DNA of 64,000 nucleotides. Source: Vibrio cholerae. GTDB lineage: Bacteria; Actinomycetota; Actinomycetes; Actinomycetales; Micrococcaceae. The position numbers were made by a program, and so were the translations under genes. This document shows, in pieces, positions 26,864 through 36,738 of the stretch (position 1 is its first letter; every line of letters starts with the position of its first letter). The notes below the pieces were generated by a model, which saw only the letters and a list, made by a program, of their open reading frames with translations, was not told the origin of the DNA and did no database searches. The stretch is taken from assembly GCA_009728235.1 (NCBI GenBank), contig WNZI01000008.1:39878-103877 (forward strand), read 5' to 3'.

Positions 26864-27637
26864 ATGACCATCACGAGAACATCCCTGGGCAGGAGGCTGC
26901 TCGCCACCGCGTTCATCGGCTCCATGCTGGTGCTCAGCGGCTGCGGCGACACCGGCGGCGAGTCCGAGGGCGGGCCATCGGACTCGGCCTCCGAATCGGC
27001 CGCGCCCGAGCAGGCCGCTGCGCCCGAACCCGATCTCGAGGGACTCCCGGAGATCGTCGCCGTCGTCAACGGCACGGAGATCGGACGCGAGGATTTCACC
27101 ATGGCGTATCAGAGCCAGTTCCCCCAGGCTGCGGCCCAGGCGCAGGCGGGCGGCCAGGACGTGGACCAGGATCTGCTGAAGACGAGCGTGGCCGACAACC
27201 TCGTCAGCACCGAACTGCTCCGTCAGGAAGCGGACAAGCGCGGCATCGAAGCGTCACCCGAAGCGAGGGCGGCAGCGATAGACCTGCTCCTCGAGACGAG
27301 CCAGCTCGCTTCCGAGGAGGAACTGCGCGCCGCGTTCGCCGAGCAGGGCCTCGACGACGCGGACTTCGACTCCCAGTTGGAGGACCAGGTCAAACTCGAC
27401 GCGCTCCTCGCCGAGGAGGCGGGCGACACCAAGCCGACCGACCAGGAGATCCAGGAAGCATATGACGCCGCGGTCGCGCAGCAGGAGGCCAGTGGCGACA
27501 CGACGACGCCGGTACCTCCGCTCGAGGAAGTGCGCCCGGAGATCGAGGAGCAGCTGGCGGGAGGCAAGACCTCCGAGGCTGCACAGGCCCTGATCGGGCA
27601 GCTGCGCGAGGGCGCGGAGATCACCGTCAACCTCTAA
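26864..27637 (+). CDS. SurA N-domain lipoprotein, foldase-like without PPIase domain
   Basis: A protein of 257 residues with a lipobox LVLSGC (Cys 27) and an acidic Ser/Glu-rich linker. A SurA/PrsA-like chaperone segment follows, starting IVAVVNGTEIGREDFTMAYQ. Helical regions such as NLVSTELLRQEADKRGIEAS are typical of SurA_N. No parvulin rotamase domain is present, so it is probably a surface chaperone rather than an isomerase. A bidirectional terminator follows, facing purA. Confidence 0.78.
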   Translation: MTITRTSLGRRLLATAFIGSMLVLSGCGDTGGESEGGPSDSASESAAPEQAAAPEPDLEGLPEIVAVVNGTEIGREDFTMAYQSQFPQAAAQAQAGGQDVDQDLLKTSVADNLVSTELLRQEADKRGIEASPEARAAAIDLLLETSQLASEEELRAAFAEQGLDDADFDSQLEDQVKLDALLAEEAGDTKPTDQEIQEAYDAAVAQQEASGDTTTPVPPLEEVRPEIEEQLAGGKTSEAAQALIGQLREGAEITVNL

Positions 27638-27685
27638 GCCACCATGCCCGGCCACGGATCGGACAACGGCACGAAGGCGGACGGC

Positions 27686-27717
27686 AACGGCCCCCTCGCA
27701 GGACGGAGGGGGCCGTT
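27686..27717. terminator. Bidirectional terminator between the foldase-like gene and purA
   Basis: A 12-base perfect stem (AACGGCCCCCTC at 27686-27697 with its complement at 27706-27717) and an eight-base loop sit between convergent genes. Confidence 0.8.
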
Positions 27718-27730
27718 CTCGCGTCCGGGG

Positions 27731-29020
27731 TCAGCTGCCGATCAGGTCGTTGACCACGATCGTCTGGTCGCGGTCCGGCCCCACGCCGATCGCGGAGAAA
27801 CGCGTGCCGGACATCTTCTCCAGTGCGCGCACGTACCTCTGCGCGTTGTCCGGCAGGTCGTCGATGCTGCGGGCACCCGTGATGTCCTCGGTCCAGCCGT
27901 CGAAGTACTCGAAGATCGGTTTGGCGTGGTGGAACTCGGTCTGGGTCATCGGCATCTCGTCGTGGCGCACGCCGTCGACGTCGTAGGCCACGCACACCGG
28001 GATGCTCTCGATGCCCGTGAGGACGTCGAGCTTCGTCACGAAGTAGTCGGTGAAGCCGTTGACGCGCGAGGCGTGGCGCGCCAGCACGGCGTCGTACCAG
28101 CCGCAGCGGCGGGGGCGGCCCGTGTTCACGCCGAACTCGCCGCCCTTGGTCTGCAGGTACATGCCCATGTCGTCGAACAGTTCGGTGGGGAACGGGCCGG
28201 CTCCCACGCGCGTCGTGTAGGCCTTGATGATGCCCACGGCACGGCTGATCCGGGTCGGGCCGATGCCGGAACCGACGGAGGCTCCCCCGGCCGTGGGGTT
28301 CGACGACGTCACGAAGGGGTAGGTGCCGTGGTCGACGTCGAGGAAGGTCGCCTGGCCGCCCTCCATGAGGACCACCTTGCCGGCGTCGAGCGCCTCGTTG
28401 AGCACGAAGGTGGAGTCGATGACGAGGGGCTTCAGGCGCTCGGCGAAGGACAGGAAGTACTCCACGACCTCCTCGACCTCGACGTCGCGACGGTTGTAGA
28501 CCTTCACCAGCAGCTCGTTCTTCTGCTTGAGGGAGCCCTCGACCTTCTGGCGGAGGATCGACTCGTCGAAGACGTCCTGCACGCGCAGGCCCAGTCGGGC
28601 CACCTTGTCCATGTAGGCCGGGCCGATACCTCGGCCGGTGGTGCCGATGGCGCGCTTGCCGAGGAAGCGTTCGGTGACCTTGTCGAGCACCTGGTGGTAG
28701 GGGGCCACGAGGTGGGCGTTCGCGGAGACGCGCAGCTTGGAGGTGTCCGCGCCGCGGGCCTCGAGGCCGTCGATCTCCTCGAAGAGCGCCTCGAGGTTGA
28801 TGACGCAGCCGTTGCCGATGATCGGGATCGCGTTGGGGCTGAGGATGCCGGCGGGAAGGAGCTTCAGCTCGTACTTCTCACCTCCGACGACCACGGTGTG
28901 CCCGGCGTTGTTGCCGCCGTTCGGCTTCACGACGTAGTCGACGCGGCCCCCCAGCAGGTCAGTGGCCTTGCCCTTACCCTCGTCGCCCCATTGGGCTCCG
29001 ACGATGACGATTGCAGGCAT
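27731..29020 (-). CDS. purA: Adenylosuccinate synthetase
   Basis: A protein of 429 residues that joins IMP and aspartate using GTP in the first committed step to AMP. The GTP loop [18 protein letters not shown] is at the N-terminus. [28 protein letters not shown] and the later [13 protein letters not shown] are also present. The ATG at 29020 has AAGGA upstream and starts directly before [11 protein letters not shown]; the longer frame upstream is not conserved. Confidence 0.97.
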   Translation of the reverse strand: MPAIVIVGAQWGDEGKGKATDLLGGRVDYVVKPNGGNNAGHTVVVGGEKYELKLLPAGILSPNAIPIIGNGCVINLEALFEEIDGLEARGADTSKLRVSANAHLVAPYHQVLDKVTERFLGKRAIGTTGRGIGPAYMDKVARLGLRVQDVFDESILRQKVEGSLKQKNELLVKVYNRRDVEVEEVVEYFLSFAERLKPLVIDSTFVLNEALDAGKVVLMEGGQATFLDVDHGTYPFVTSSNPTAGGASVGSGIGPTRISRAVGIIKAYTTRVGAGPFPTELFDDMGMYLQTKGGEFGVNTGRPRRCGWYDAVLARHASRVNGFTDYFVTKLDVLTGIESIPVCVAYDVDGVRHDEMPMTQTEFHHAKPIFEYFDGWTEDITGARSIDDLPDNAQRYVRALEKMSGTRFSAIGVGPDRDQTIVVNDLIGS

Positions 29021-29216
29021 GGGATCCTTCCCCATTCGGTACGGGCCCTCCCGCGCGACCGCGGAAAGTACGCCGTGCATCAGAACGCCCCAACCGGCCG
29101 CACGGTGCGCGGCCACCGGGGCTCTTACCGTCCGAGTTTAGCCGAGGCGTTCGGGGAGCGTCGAAAACCGCCGCACACGCCGGGCTGCCGATCGCCGCGA
29201 CGTGGAGAATGGATCC

Positions 29217-29822
29217 ATGGACCGCTTCGAGGGACACATCACCGGTATCGGCACCGCGTCCGGCACCAGGCTGGTGATCGGGCGGTGGGACACCTCACCC
29301 TTCGGCGCCTTCACCGATGTCATGATGGAGGATTCCGCCGGGCACCGGACGCTGCTCGCACCGAGCCGGGAGATCGCGGAGTACGTCGGCGCCACCTACA
29401 CCTTCGACGACGTCGTGCTCTCGGAGATCACCTCGACGCTGGGGCGGGACCGGCTGATCGTCGACACGGGAGACCTGCAGGTCCTCGCCGGGATCGGAAG
29501 CGTGACCCTGCTCGGACGCTTCCTCGGCCTGGTGCCACGCCGTCTGGCGACCCATCCGCGGTGGCTCGCCCTGATCGATCCGGTGGCCTCCCTGCTGGTG
29601 ACGGGAGTGTCGACCGCGGGCTCCGCAGGCAACGGCCGCACCGAGTACTACGGCGTCACGGGCGCACGGGCAGTCACCGGAGCGACGATCGTGTGGCGTG
29701 GTTCAGACCTCGGCTCACTCGCCCCCCTGAGCCCGCCCGTCCGGTTCGGCTTCAGCTCGGCCCCGCCACGTCCGCAGGTCGTCGCCGTGACGACGACGAT
29801 CCGCCACCCCGGCGAGACCTGA
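29217..29822 (+). CDS. Conserved protein of unknown function
   Basis: A protein of 201 residues with alternating hydrophobic and acidic stretches suggesting a beta-rich fold (for example HITGIGTASGTRLVIGRW and GDLQVLAGIGSVTLLGRFLG). There are no membrane helices or signal peptide. GGAG precedes the ATG at 29217 by seven bases. I do not recognise the family. It is divergent from purA and convergent with the MpaB-like gene. Confidence 0.65.
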   Translation: MDRFEGHITGIGTASGTRLVIGRWDTSPFGAFTDVMMEDSAGHRTLLAPSREIAEYVGATYTFDDVVLSEITSTLGRDRLIVDTGDLQVLAGIGSVTLLGRFLGLVPRRLATHPRWLALIDPVASLLVTGVSTAGSAGNGRTEYYGVTGARAVTGATIVWRGSDLGSLAPLSPPVRFGFSSAPPRPQVVAVTTTIRHPGET

Positions 29823-29921
29823 ACACGGTGGCCCCCGCCCCCGTTCCGCCGCTAGGGGACCCTGTCGGCCCGCGACCCGTCGGTCATCGGCGGCAGGCCG
29901 GAGCGGAACGCGGACACTGCC

Positions 29922-30857
29922 CTAACGGCCCGTCCTGTCCTGCGCCACGGCGTAGTGCGGCCAGTACCGGATGCGGGCGGGCAGCAGCGGAACGGTGAGC
30001 CGGGCAGCCCTGCGGACGACGGCGAACACCAACCGCTCCCGGCGCCTCCAGGGCAGTCCGTAGGCCTGCCGCAGACCGGGCGGCAGGATCCCCGCAGCCA
30101 CGACTGCGGGCGCCGTCCGGAACGGCCACGCGACGATCGGTGGGTCCGGTGCGAGGATCTGCCGGGCGATCAGGTGTGCGGTCGGGCCGACGTCGAGCGT
30201 CGTCGCGACCTGCTCGTCGACATAGCACGTCAGCGCCGCGTAGTCCGGTGGCAGGAGGTGGTCAGGGACGTTGAAGAGGTGGGCCATCCTGCTCATGTCG
30301 CGGTAGTAGGCGTCCCGTTCGGGCTGCGTCACCGGACGGAGGAACGCCTGCGTCACCTCGACGGCGCTGCACACGAGGGTCGAGAACACCCAGAGCGACA
30401 GGTCCGAATCGCTTGCCCGGTAGGCAGTGCCGGCCGGCATCGAGGAAGCGGCCTCCGGCAGGGTTCCCGTGACCGGTCGGTGCTTCCGGGCGACGTGGCC
30501 CGCGGCCGCCCTCACCTGCGCCTGATCCCCGAACGTGACCGTGAGGACGGCATCGAGCGTTCCACGCAGGCGCTGCAGGGGATCGGTGGCGAAACCGCTG
30601 TGCGCCCGCACCCCTTCGCCGACCAGCGGATGCGCGACCTGCAGCAGGAGGGCCGCGGGGCCGCCGGCGATGATCAGGCGCTCACGCGCGATCCGCCACG
30701 CGGCGGACCCGGGCCCGAAGAGCCCGGCATCTCCCGCGAGGCCGGGCGCGGCGCGGCAGGGAAGAAGCGTTCGAACCCCCTCAAGTACCGGCCCCCGGGT
30801 GCGCCACACTCCCTGTCTCCTCGCCGGGCCCGTCGTCCTCCCACTCCAGGAGGTCAC
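29922..30857 (-). CDS. MpaB-like oxygenase family protein (DUF2236)
   Basis: A protein of up to 311 residues. The DUF2236/MpaB features are GLFGPGSAAWRIARERLIIA, PAALLLQVAHPLVGEGVRAHSG (with the conserved heme-region His) and DRDAYYRDMSR-like residues near 190-200. Members resemble latex-clearing protein and mycophenolic acid synthesis MpaB and are thought to bind heme b. The start is uncertain: an ATG at 30857 overlaps the upstream regulator gene by about 77 bases, while a GTG at 30809 would shorten the overlap. Confidence 0.75.
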   Translation of the reverse strand: MTSWSGRTTGPARRQGVWRTRGPVLEGVRTLLPCRAAPGLAGDAGLFGPGSAAWRIARERLIIAGGPAALLLQVAHPLVGEGVRAHSGFATDPLQRLRGTLDAVLTVTFGDQAQVRAAAGHVARKHRPVTGTLPEAASSMPAGTAYRASDSDLSLWVFSTLVCSAVEVTQAFLRPVTQPERDAYYRDMSRMAHLFNVPDHLLPPDYAALTCYVDEQVATTLDVGPTAHLIARQILAPDPPIVAWPFRTAPAVVAAGILPPGLRQAYGLPWRRRERLVFAVVRRAARLTVPLLPARIRYWPHYAVAQDRTGR

Positions 30858-31035
30858 CGGGCTGGCAGCCCAGCACCCGGCACATGGCCTCGAGCGTGCT
30901 GAACCGCACGGCTTTCGCCCGCCCGTTCTTGAGCACGGCGACGTTCGCCGGGGTCAACCCGATGCGGTCGGCGAATTCGCCGACGCTCATCTTCCGCTTC
31001 GCCAGTTCGACGTCGATCCGGACGATGATCGCCAT
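30781..31035 (-). CDS. XRE-family helix-turn-helix regulator (YozG/DUF2975-linked type)
   Basis: A protein of 84 residues. The HTH is MSVGEFADRIGLTPANVAVL followed by the recognition part KNGRAKAVRFSTLEAMCRVL, then a short CQPGDLLEW, typical of small regulators paired with DUF2975 membrane proteins. The ATG overlaps the stop of the DUF2975 gene (ATGA). It probably controls its own operon. Confidence 0.85.
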   Translation of the reverse strand: MAIIVRIDVELAKRKMSVGEFADRIGLTPANVAVLKNGRAKAVRFSTLEAMCRVLGCQPGDLLEWEDDGPGEETGSVAHPGAGT

Positions 31036-31531
31036 CAGATGACCTCGTCGAGCTCGGTACGCAGCTTGCGGGCCTCCGTGTCGGTGGCGACGGCCTGCAC
31101 CAGCAACGCCCTCAGCACCAACACGATCAGGGCCACGGCCGCGATCGAGACGGCCACGCCCCCGACGAGCAGGACGACGCCTGGAGCGACGGCCTCCCCC
31201 GGCGCGAGGGCGACGCCGAGTCCGAACGTGAGCAGGCTGGCGGCGGCGAATGCTCCGATGACGATGTTCACCAGGCGGAAGGCCTCCGTGGAGAAGACGG
31301 TGCCGCGCCGTGCCATGGTCAGGAGGCCCCAGACACAGACCATGGCGACCTGAAGGGCGAGGATGCCGAGCACCGTGAACACGACCAGGGGTGTCCGGAC
31401 GAGCGCGACATCCGGGTCGCGCCGGCGAGGTCGACGCCCAGCAGCGGGACCAGGACGGTCTGGATGAAGGCGGCGCCGACGAACATCATGCCGAGCACGA
31501 TGCGTAACGCGAGGACGGTGATCTTTCCCAT
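31035..31531 (-). pseudogene. DUF2975 membrane protein, reading frame broken
   Basis: The N-terminal frame (MGKITVLALRIVLGMMFVG, then VPLLGVDLAGA) and the C-terminal frame (DPDVALVRTPLVVFTVLGIL onward, three more helices) join into one DUF2975 protein of about 165 residues. One G is missing near 31416. The family is a four-helix membrane protein that is nearly always paired with a small XRE regulator, as here. The break is probably a sequence error. Confidence 0.75.
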
Positions 31532-31603
31532 GAGGGCTCCTTTGTACTGCTTTTCAGCACAAAGCTATCGTTAATCGAGAGAAATCACCAGTAAAACGTC
31601 GAG

Positions 31604-31825
31604 CTAGACGGGATAATCCACCCCGGGACTGGTGGCCTCGATGTACTCCTTGAACGCTGACTGCGGCACCCGGTACGATCTCCCGAACCTGATGCTGTGG
31701 ATGGTCCCTGACTGCACCAGCCGGTAGACGGTCATCTTCGAGACCCGCATCATCGCGGCCACCTCCGCTACCGTGTACAGCTGCCCCGTACTCACGCTTG
31801 TCGACATGTCCAGCACCGCTCCCAT
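31604..31825 (-). CDS. Small excisionase/BldC-like MerR-type helix-turn-helix protein
   Basis: A protein of 73 residues. The winged helix-turn-helix reads LYTVAEVAAMMRVSKMTVYR, then LVQSGTIHSIRFGRSYRVPQ and AFKEYIEA, as in the excisionase-like HTH_17 family. Actinobacterial chromosomal members of this type resemble BldC and are not phage excisionases. The ATG at 31825 has GTGAGG close upstream; ATG 31807 is an alternative. A short inverted repeat CTGACC/GGTCAG (31856-31872) lies in its upstream region. Confidence 0.75.
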   Translation of the reverse strand: MGAVLDMSTSVSTGQLYTVAEVAAMMRVSKMTVYRLVQSGTIHSIRFGRSYRVPQSAFKEYIEATSPGVDYPV

Positions 31826-32009
31826 CGCCTCACCACGCTCGTGGAGCCTTTAACTCTGACCGCGGTGGTCAGGAGCGCGCAAGGGATGGAGCTACTCGTT
31901 AAAGCGTTTCTGCATCACGATTTGGTGTGCGCCGGCTCCGGTGCCGGCTGCCTGCACAGCGGGATCGACGGGACCACCGGTGGTCCGTCGACGTCCGTGG
32001 CGGGAGGAC

Positions 32010-32428
32010 TCAGCCGGCGAGCTGCGCGCTGGCCTCGGGGTCCGACTCGCGGAGGAAGACGGCGATGCGCTCGGCCTCCTCGATCTCCCCGATGGAGGCG
32101 GCAGCCCGGCCGAGCGCGTACAGCGCGCGCAGGAAACCGCGGTTCGGCTCGTGCGAGTACGGGATGGGTCCCGTACCGCGCCAGCCGTTGCGGCGCAGCG
32201 CGTCGAGACCACGGTGATAACCCGTGCGGGCGTACGCGTAGGACTCGATCGTCCGACCCTCGGCATACGCTTCGTCCGCGAGGATCGCCCACACGAGCGA
32301 CGACGTCGGGTTCTTGGCCGCGAGATCCACGGCCTCGTCCCCTGCGGCGAGGCGCTCGACGACGTCGGTCTCCTCCGGCAGGAGCGTCGGCTCGGGGCCC
32401 ATCAGGTTCCGGCGGAACTCGTCCGACA

Positions 32429-32429
<1 letters not shown>
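32010..32429 (-). CDS. DUF3151 family protein
   Basis: A protein of 139 residues. Family signatures are RNLMGPEPTLLPEE at the N-terminus, PTSSLVWAILADEAYAEGRT, and YAYARTGYHRGLDALRRNGW followed by GTGPIPYSHEPNRGFLRALY. The function is unknown and it is restricted to actinobacteria. Its start overlaps the fbaA stop (ATGA), a linkage widely conserved in actinobacteria. Confidence 0.9.
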
Positions 32430-33448
<1,019 letters not shown>

Positions 33449-33544
33449 GCTGGGGACTCCTTAGGAATGGGTGCTGGCTTCATCCTAGCGAGCGGACCTG
33501 CCGGGCGCAGTGGTTGTCGACGTCGGATGACGGCTCCGGGGCGT

Positions 33545-34201
33545 TCAGACGAGCTGCCCGAACACGTGGCGCCGCACCCAGCCGTGCATGGCGATCGCTG
33601 CTGCCGCGGACGCATTGATCGAGCGGGTGGAGCCGAACTGCGCGATCGAGAGCGTAGCCTCTGCCGCCTCGTGCACCTCGGGCGTGAGGCCCGGCCCCTC
33701 CTGGCCGAAGACCAGCACGCACTTCTCCGGGAGGTCGTAGGTCTCCAGCGGCACGGAGTCCGGGAAGTTGTCGATCCCGATCACCGCCAGTCCCTCGGCA
33801 GCGGCCCAGGCGGTGAAGTCCGCCACCGTCGGGTGATGGCGGATGTGCTGGTAGCGGTCTGTCACCATCGCGCCCCGGCGGTTCCACCGGCGCCGACCGA
33901 TGATGTGGACCTCCTTCGCGAGGAACGCATTGGCCGTCCTCACGACCGAGCCGATGTTGAGGTCGTGCTGCCAGTTCTCGATGGCAACGTGGAAACCGTG
34001 ACGCCGCTCGTCGAGGTCCGCCACGATCGCTTCGTGCGCCCAGTACCGGTACCCGTCGACGACGTTGCGGGTGTCACCCCCGGCCAGCAGCTCGCCGTCC
34101 CAGTGGTTCCCCTCGGGCATCTCGCCCTCCCAGGGTCCGACACCGACCGCCGGACCGTCGGGAGCGGGTGTTTGCGGGTTCGACGCCAAGGATTCTTCCA
34201 C
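33545..34201 (-). CDS. TrmH-family (SPOUT) RNA 2'-O-methyltransferase
   Basis: A protein of about 218 residues. The three SpoU motifs are visible: NIGSVVRTANAFLAKEVHII (motif 1), KCVLVFGQEGPGL (motif 2) and RSINASAAAAIAMHGWV (motif 3). They form the knotted S-adenosylmethionine site. The start is taken as a GTG at 34201, since the conserved part begins about 40 residues later and no ATG is suitable. Target RNA (tRNA or rRNA) cannot be told from sequence. It is divergent from the HAD gene. Confidence 0.88.
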   Translation of the reverse strand: MEESLASNPQTPAPDGPAVGVGPWEGEMPEGNHWDGELLAGGDTRNVVDGYRYWAHEAIVADLDERRHGFHVAIENWQHDLNIGSVVRTANAFLAKEVHIIGRRRWNRRGAMVTDRYQHIRHHPTVADFTAWAAAEGLAVIGIDNFPDSVPLETYDLPEKCVLVFGQEGPGLTPEVHEAAEATLSIAQFGSTRSINASAAAAIAMHGWVRRHVFGQLV

Positions 34202-34270
34202 CGTCCCAGCGTAGACGGCGGCGAAGGTGGAACACTGGACCAGGTAGGTCACCCCCGCGAAAGGACGTCC

Positions 34271-35050
34271 ATGCGCGAGAACGAACACATCGAGTGCTGG
34301 CTCACCGACATGGATGGCGTCCTGGTGCACGAGAACCAGGCCATCCCCGGTGCGGCAGAGCTGATCGAGAGGTGGGTGGCCACCTCGAGGCGCTTCCTCG
34401 TCCTGACCAACAATTCGATCTACACGCCCCGCGACCTCGCCGCGCGGCTGAAGGCCTCCGGGCTCGAGATCCCCGAGGAGAACCTCTGGACGTCGGCGCT
34501 GGCCACGGCCCAGTTCCTCCGGGACCAGCTGCCGGGCGGCCGGGCCTACGTGATCGGCGAGGCCGGGCTGACGACGGCGCTGCACAACGCCGGTTTCGTC
34601 CTCACGGACACGAATCCGGACTACGTGGTGCTCGGGGAGACCCGGACGTACTCCTTCGAGGCGATCACGAAGGCCGTGCGGCTGATCCTCGACGGTGCCC
34701 GGTTCATCGCGACGAACCCTGATGTCACCGGTCCCTCGAAGGAGGGGCCGTTGCCCGCTACCGGCGCGATCGCCGCGATGATCACGGCTGCGACGAGCCG
34801 CGTCCCCTACATCGTGGGCAAGCCGAATCCCATGATGTTCCGCTCGGCCATGAACCAGATTGACGCGCACTCCGAGACGACCGCGATGATCGGGGACCGC
34901 ATGGACACCGACATCATCGCGGGCATGGAAGCCGGCCTGCACACCGTCCTGGTGCTCAGCGGCATCACGCAGCCGGAGGACATCGACGCCTACCCGTTCC
35001 GCCCGGCGCAGATCTGCGACTCGGTGGCGGATCTGATCGACCAGGTCTGA
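34271..35050 (+). CDS. HAD-IIA family phosphatase (NagD-like)
   Basis: A protein of 259 residues. The nucleophile motif is LTDMDGVLVHENQAIPGA. TNNS follows in motif 2, then the lysine in VGKPNPMMFRSAM, and GDRMDTDIIAGMEAG is the Mg2+-binding motif. NagD-like enzymes dephosphorylate nucleoside monophosphates or sugar phosphates. The ATG at 34271 follows AAGGACG. It converges with the alpha/beta hydrolase gene nine bases away. Confidence 0.9.
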   Translation: MRENEHIECWLTDMDGVLVHENQAIPGAAELIERWVATSRRFLVLTNNSIYTPRDLAARLKASGLEIPEENLWTSALATAQFLRDQLPGGRAYVIGEAGLTTALHNAGFVLTDTNPDYVVLGETRTYSFEAITKAVRLILDGARFIATNPDVTGPSKEGPLPATGAIAAMITAATSRVPYIVGKPNPMMFRSAMNQIDAHSETTAMIGDRMDTDIIAGMEAGLHTVLVLSGITQPEDIDAYPFRPAQICDSVADLIDQV

Positions 35051-35059
35051 GCTCCCCCC

Positions 35060-36061
35060 TTAGAAGAAGCGCTTCCGGCCGCCGCCGCGGGGTAGCGGGA
35101 CGTACTCGCGCTGCACGGCGGAGACGATCCCCTGGTAGATGCCCGGATTCCACTGCGGGCTGGCATGCGCGGGCAGCGCGCCGTCCGTGACGTAGTCGAC
35201 GGACACCACGTTGTCGGGCAGTTCCCGCGCCCAGGCCGCACGGGCCGTCGGGTAGTTGACGACGCCGTCGTCCGGGTTGCCCGCGAACACCACCTTCGTC
35301 TCCCCGAGGGACAGCCTGAACCGCGAGACGTCGAAGTGGTAGATGTACGAGGACTCCGACTGGATCAGCTCACTGCTGGGCGCCAGGGGCGAGAGCTGCT
35401 CGAGGGTCTGGTCCACGATCTGGCTCCAGGTGCGCTCGTTCTTGTGGACGATCCGCTCGCCGAGCTCGTACGTGCCGCGCATGCTGATGGGCACCCGCAC
35501 CCCGGCCTCGTAGAGCAGCACCACTCCGTCGAACATGCGCTGGTCCTGCACGTCGAAGCGGCTGGACGGTGAGGAGTCGAGGAGAACCAGTTCGACGGGG
35601 ATACCGCGGTCCCGCAGGCGGGCCGCCACCTCCACGGCGACCATCCCGCCGAAGCTGTGCCCGTAGAAGTACAGCTTCTCGAGACGGAAGTTCTCGACGT
35701 AGCGGTTCATCGTGGCCACGACGTTGTTGATGTCGAGGCCCCGGTTGGAGTAGCCCATCACCGCCAGCTGTGCCCGGCGGGACAGCGCGGGTCGCAGCGA
35801 GTTGAGGATCCAGAGCCCTTCCTCCCAGCTCGTCTTGTAGCCGGGGAAGAGCACCCAGCGGTCGTTGGGGAACCTCGCCCGGGCGTCGTCGTCGTCCAGC
35901 GGCAGGATGCGGGTGGTGTCACGCTGGGACTGGATGTAGCGGGTGAACCCGAGATCGGCCGTGACGAGCGCCGCCGCTCCCGAACCGATCAGGAACGAGC
36001 GGCGGGAGGATTCGCGGAAGGCCCGGGCCTGCTGAAGGGCCCGGGCGTCGTCGTGCTCCAC
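35060..36061 (-). CDS. Alpha/beta hydrolase with probable Tat signal
   Basis: A protein of 333 residues. A twin-arginine motif SRRSFLIGSGAAALV at residues 19-33 suggests export folded through Tat. The nucleophile elbow is YGHSFGGMVAVEVA, typical of alpha/beta hydrolases, and LLDSSPSSRF follows. The substrate is unknown. The GHSFGG motif and the length resemble thioesterase-like members. It lies upstream of a convergent HAD gene and downstream of pyrE. Confidence 0.75.
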   Translation of the reverse strand: MEHDDARALQQARAFRESSRRSFLIGSGAAALVTADLGFTRYIQSQRDTTRILPLDDDDARARFPNDRWVLFPGYKTSWEEGLWILNSLRPALSRRAQLAVMGYSNRGLDINNVVATMNRYVENFRLEKLYFYGHSFGGMVAVEVAARLRDRGIPVELVLLDSSPSSRFDVQDQRMFDGVVLLYEAGVRVPISMRGTYELGERIVHKNERTWSQIVDQTLEQLSPLAPSSELIQSESSYIYHFDVSRFRLSLGETKVVFAGNPDDGVVNYPTARAAWARELPDNVVSVDYVTDGALPAHASPQWNPGIYQGIVSAVQREYVPLPRGGGRKRFF

Positions 36062-36099
36062 CAGCGGATCCGTTCCGTGACCTCCGTCGGCGCTGTTCC

Positions 36100-36675
36100 T
36101 CAGGCGAGGCCCAGCTCGTCCTTGCCGAAGGCGAAGAGGTAGGGCACCCCGGCCTCCGACTCGATGCGCTCCTTCGATCCCGTGCTCCGGTCCACGATGA
36201 CGGCGACGGCCCGGACATCGCCACCCGCACGGCGCACGCCCTCGACGGCGGTCAGTGCCGAGCCGCCCGTGGTGGACGTGTCCTCGAGCACGACGACGGG
36301 ACGCCCGGAGACGCCCGGCCCTTCGACCTGGCGCCCCATGCCGTGCGTCTTCTGCGTCTTGCGCACGACGAAGGCATCGATGGGCCGGCCCGCCCGAGCC
36401 GCTGCGTGCATCACCGCGGTCCCTACCGGGTCCGCGCCCATCGTGAGGCCGCCCGCCGCCTCGAAGGCGATCCCGGCGTCGTCGAGCAGTTGCAGCATGA
36501 CCCGTCCCACCAGGACGGACGCCTCGTGGTGGAGCGTGATCCGGCGGAGGTCGATGTAGTAGTCGGCCTCGACGCCGCTGGAGAGGGTGACGCGCTCGTG
36601 CACAACGGCGAGTTCCTTGATGAGCTCGAGGAGCCGGGAACGATCAGGGGTCTGCGCGGGGGTCTCGGCGGTCAT
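36100..36675 (-). CDS. pyrE: Orotate phosphoribosyltransferase
   Basis: A protein of 191 residues that couples orotate to PRPP to form OMP in pyrimidine synthesis. The PRPP loop is VVVLEDTSTTGGSALTAVEG. TLSSGVEADYYIDLRRITLH binds substrate near the N-terminus, and FVVRKTQKTHGMGRQVEG carries the catalytic flexible-loop lysines. It stands alone here, separate from the main pyr operon. Confidence 0.95.
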   Translation of the reverse strand: MTAETPAQTPDRSRLLELIKELAVVHERVTLSSGVEADYYIDLRRITLHHEASVLVGRVMLQLLDDAGIAFEAAGGLTMGADPVGTAVMHAAARAGRPIDAFVVRKTQKTHGMGRQVEGPGVSGRPVVVLEDTSTTGGSALTAVEGVRRAGGDVRAVAVIVDRSTGSKERIESEAGVPYLFAFGKDELGLA

Positions 36676-36738
36676 GAGGCCAGTCTATCGAGAGGCCAGG
36701 GACGCCCGGTCACCTTTGCGTATCCGCCGCCGCACCGA

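Noticed and set aside
31604..31825. Phage excisionase marking an integrated element
   Set aside because: No integrase, attachment repeats or phage genes are nearby; the small HTH protein fits chromosomal BldC-like regulators.
31971..31986. Perfect palindrome GGACCACCGGTGGTCC as a regulatory site
   Set aside because: It lies in a gene-poor gap after DUF3151 with no promoter or matching copy; it could be a weak terminator but evidence is insufficient.
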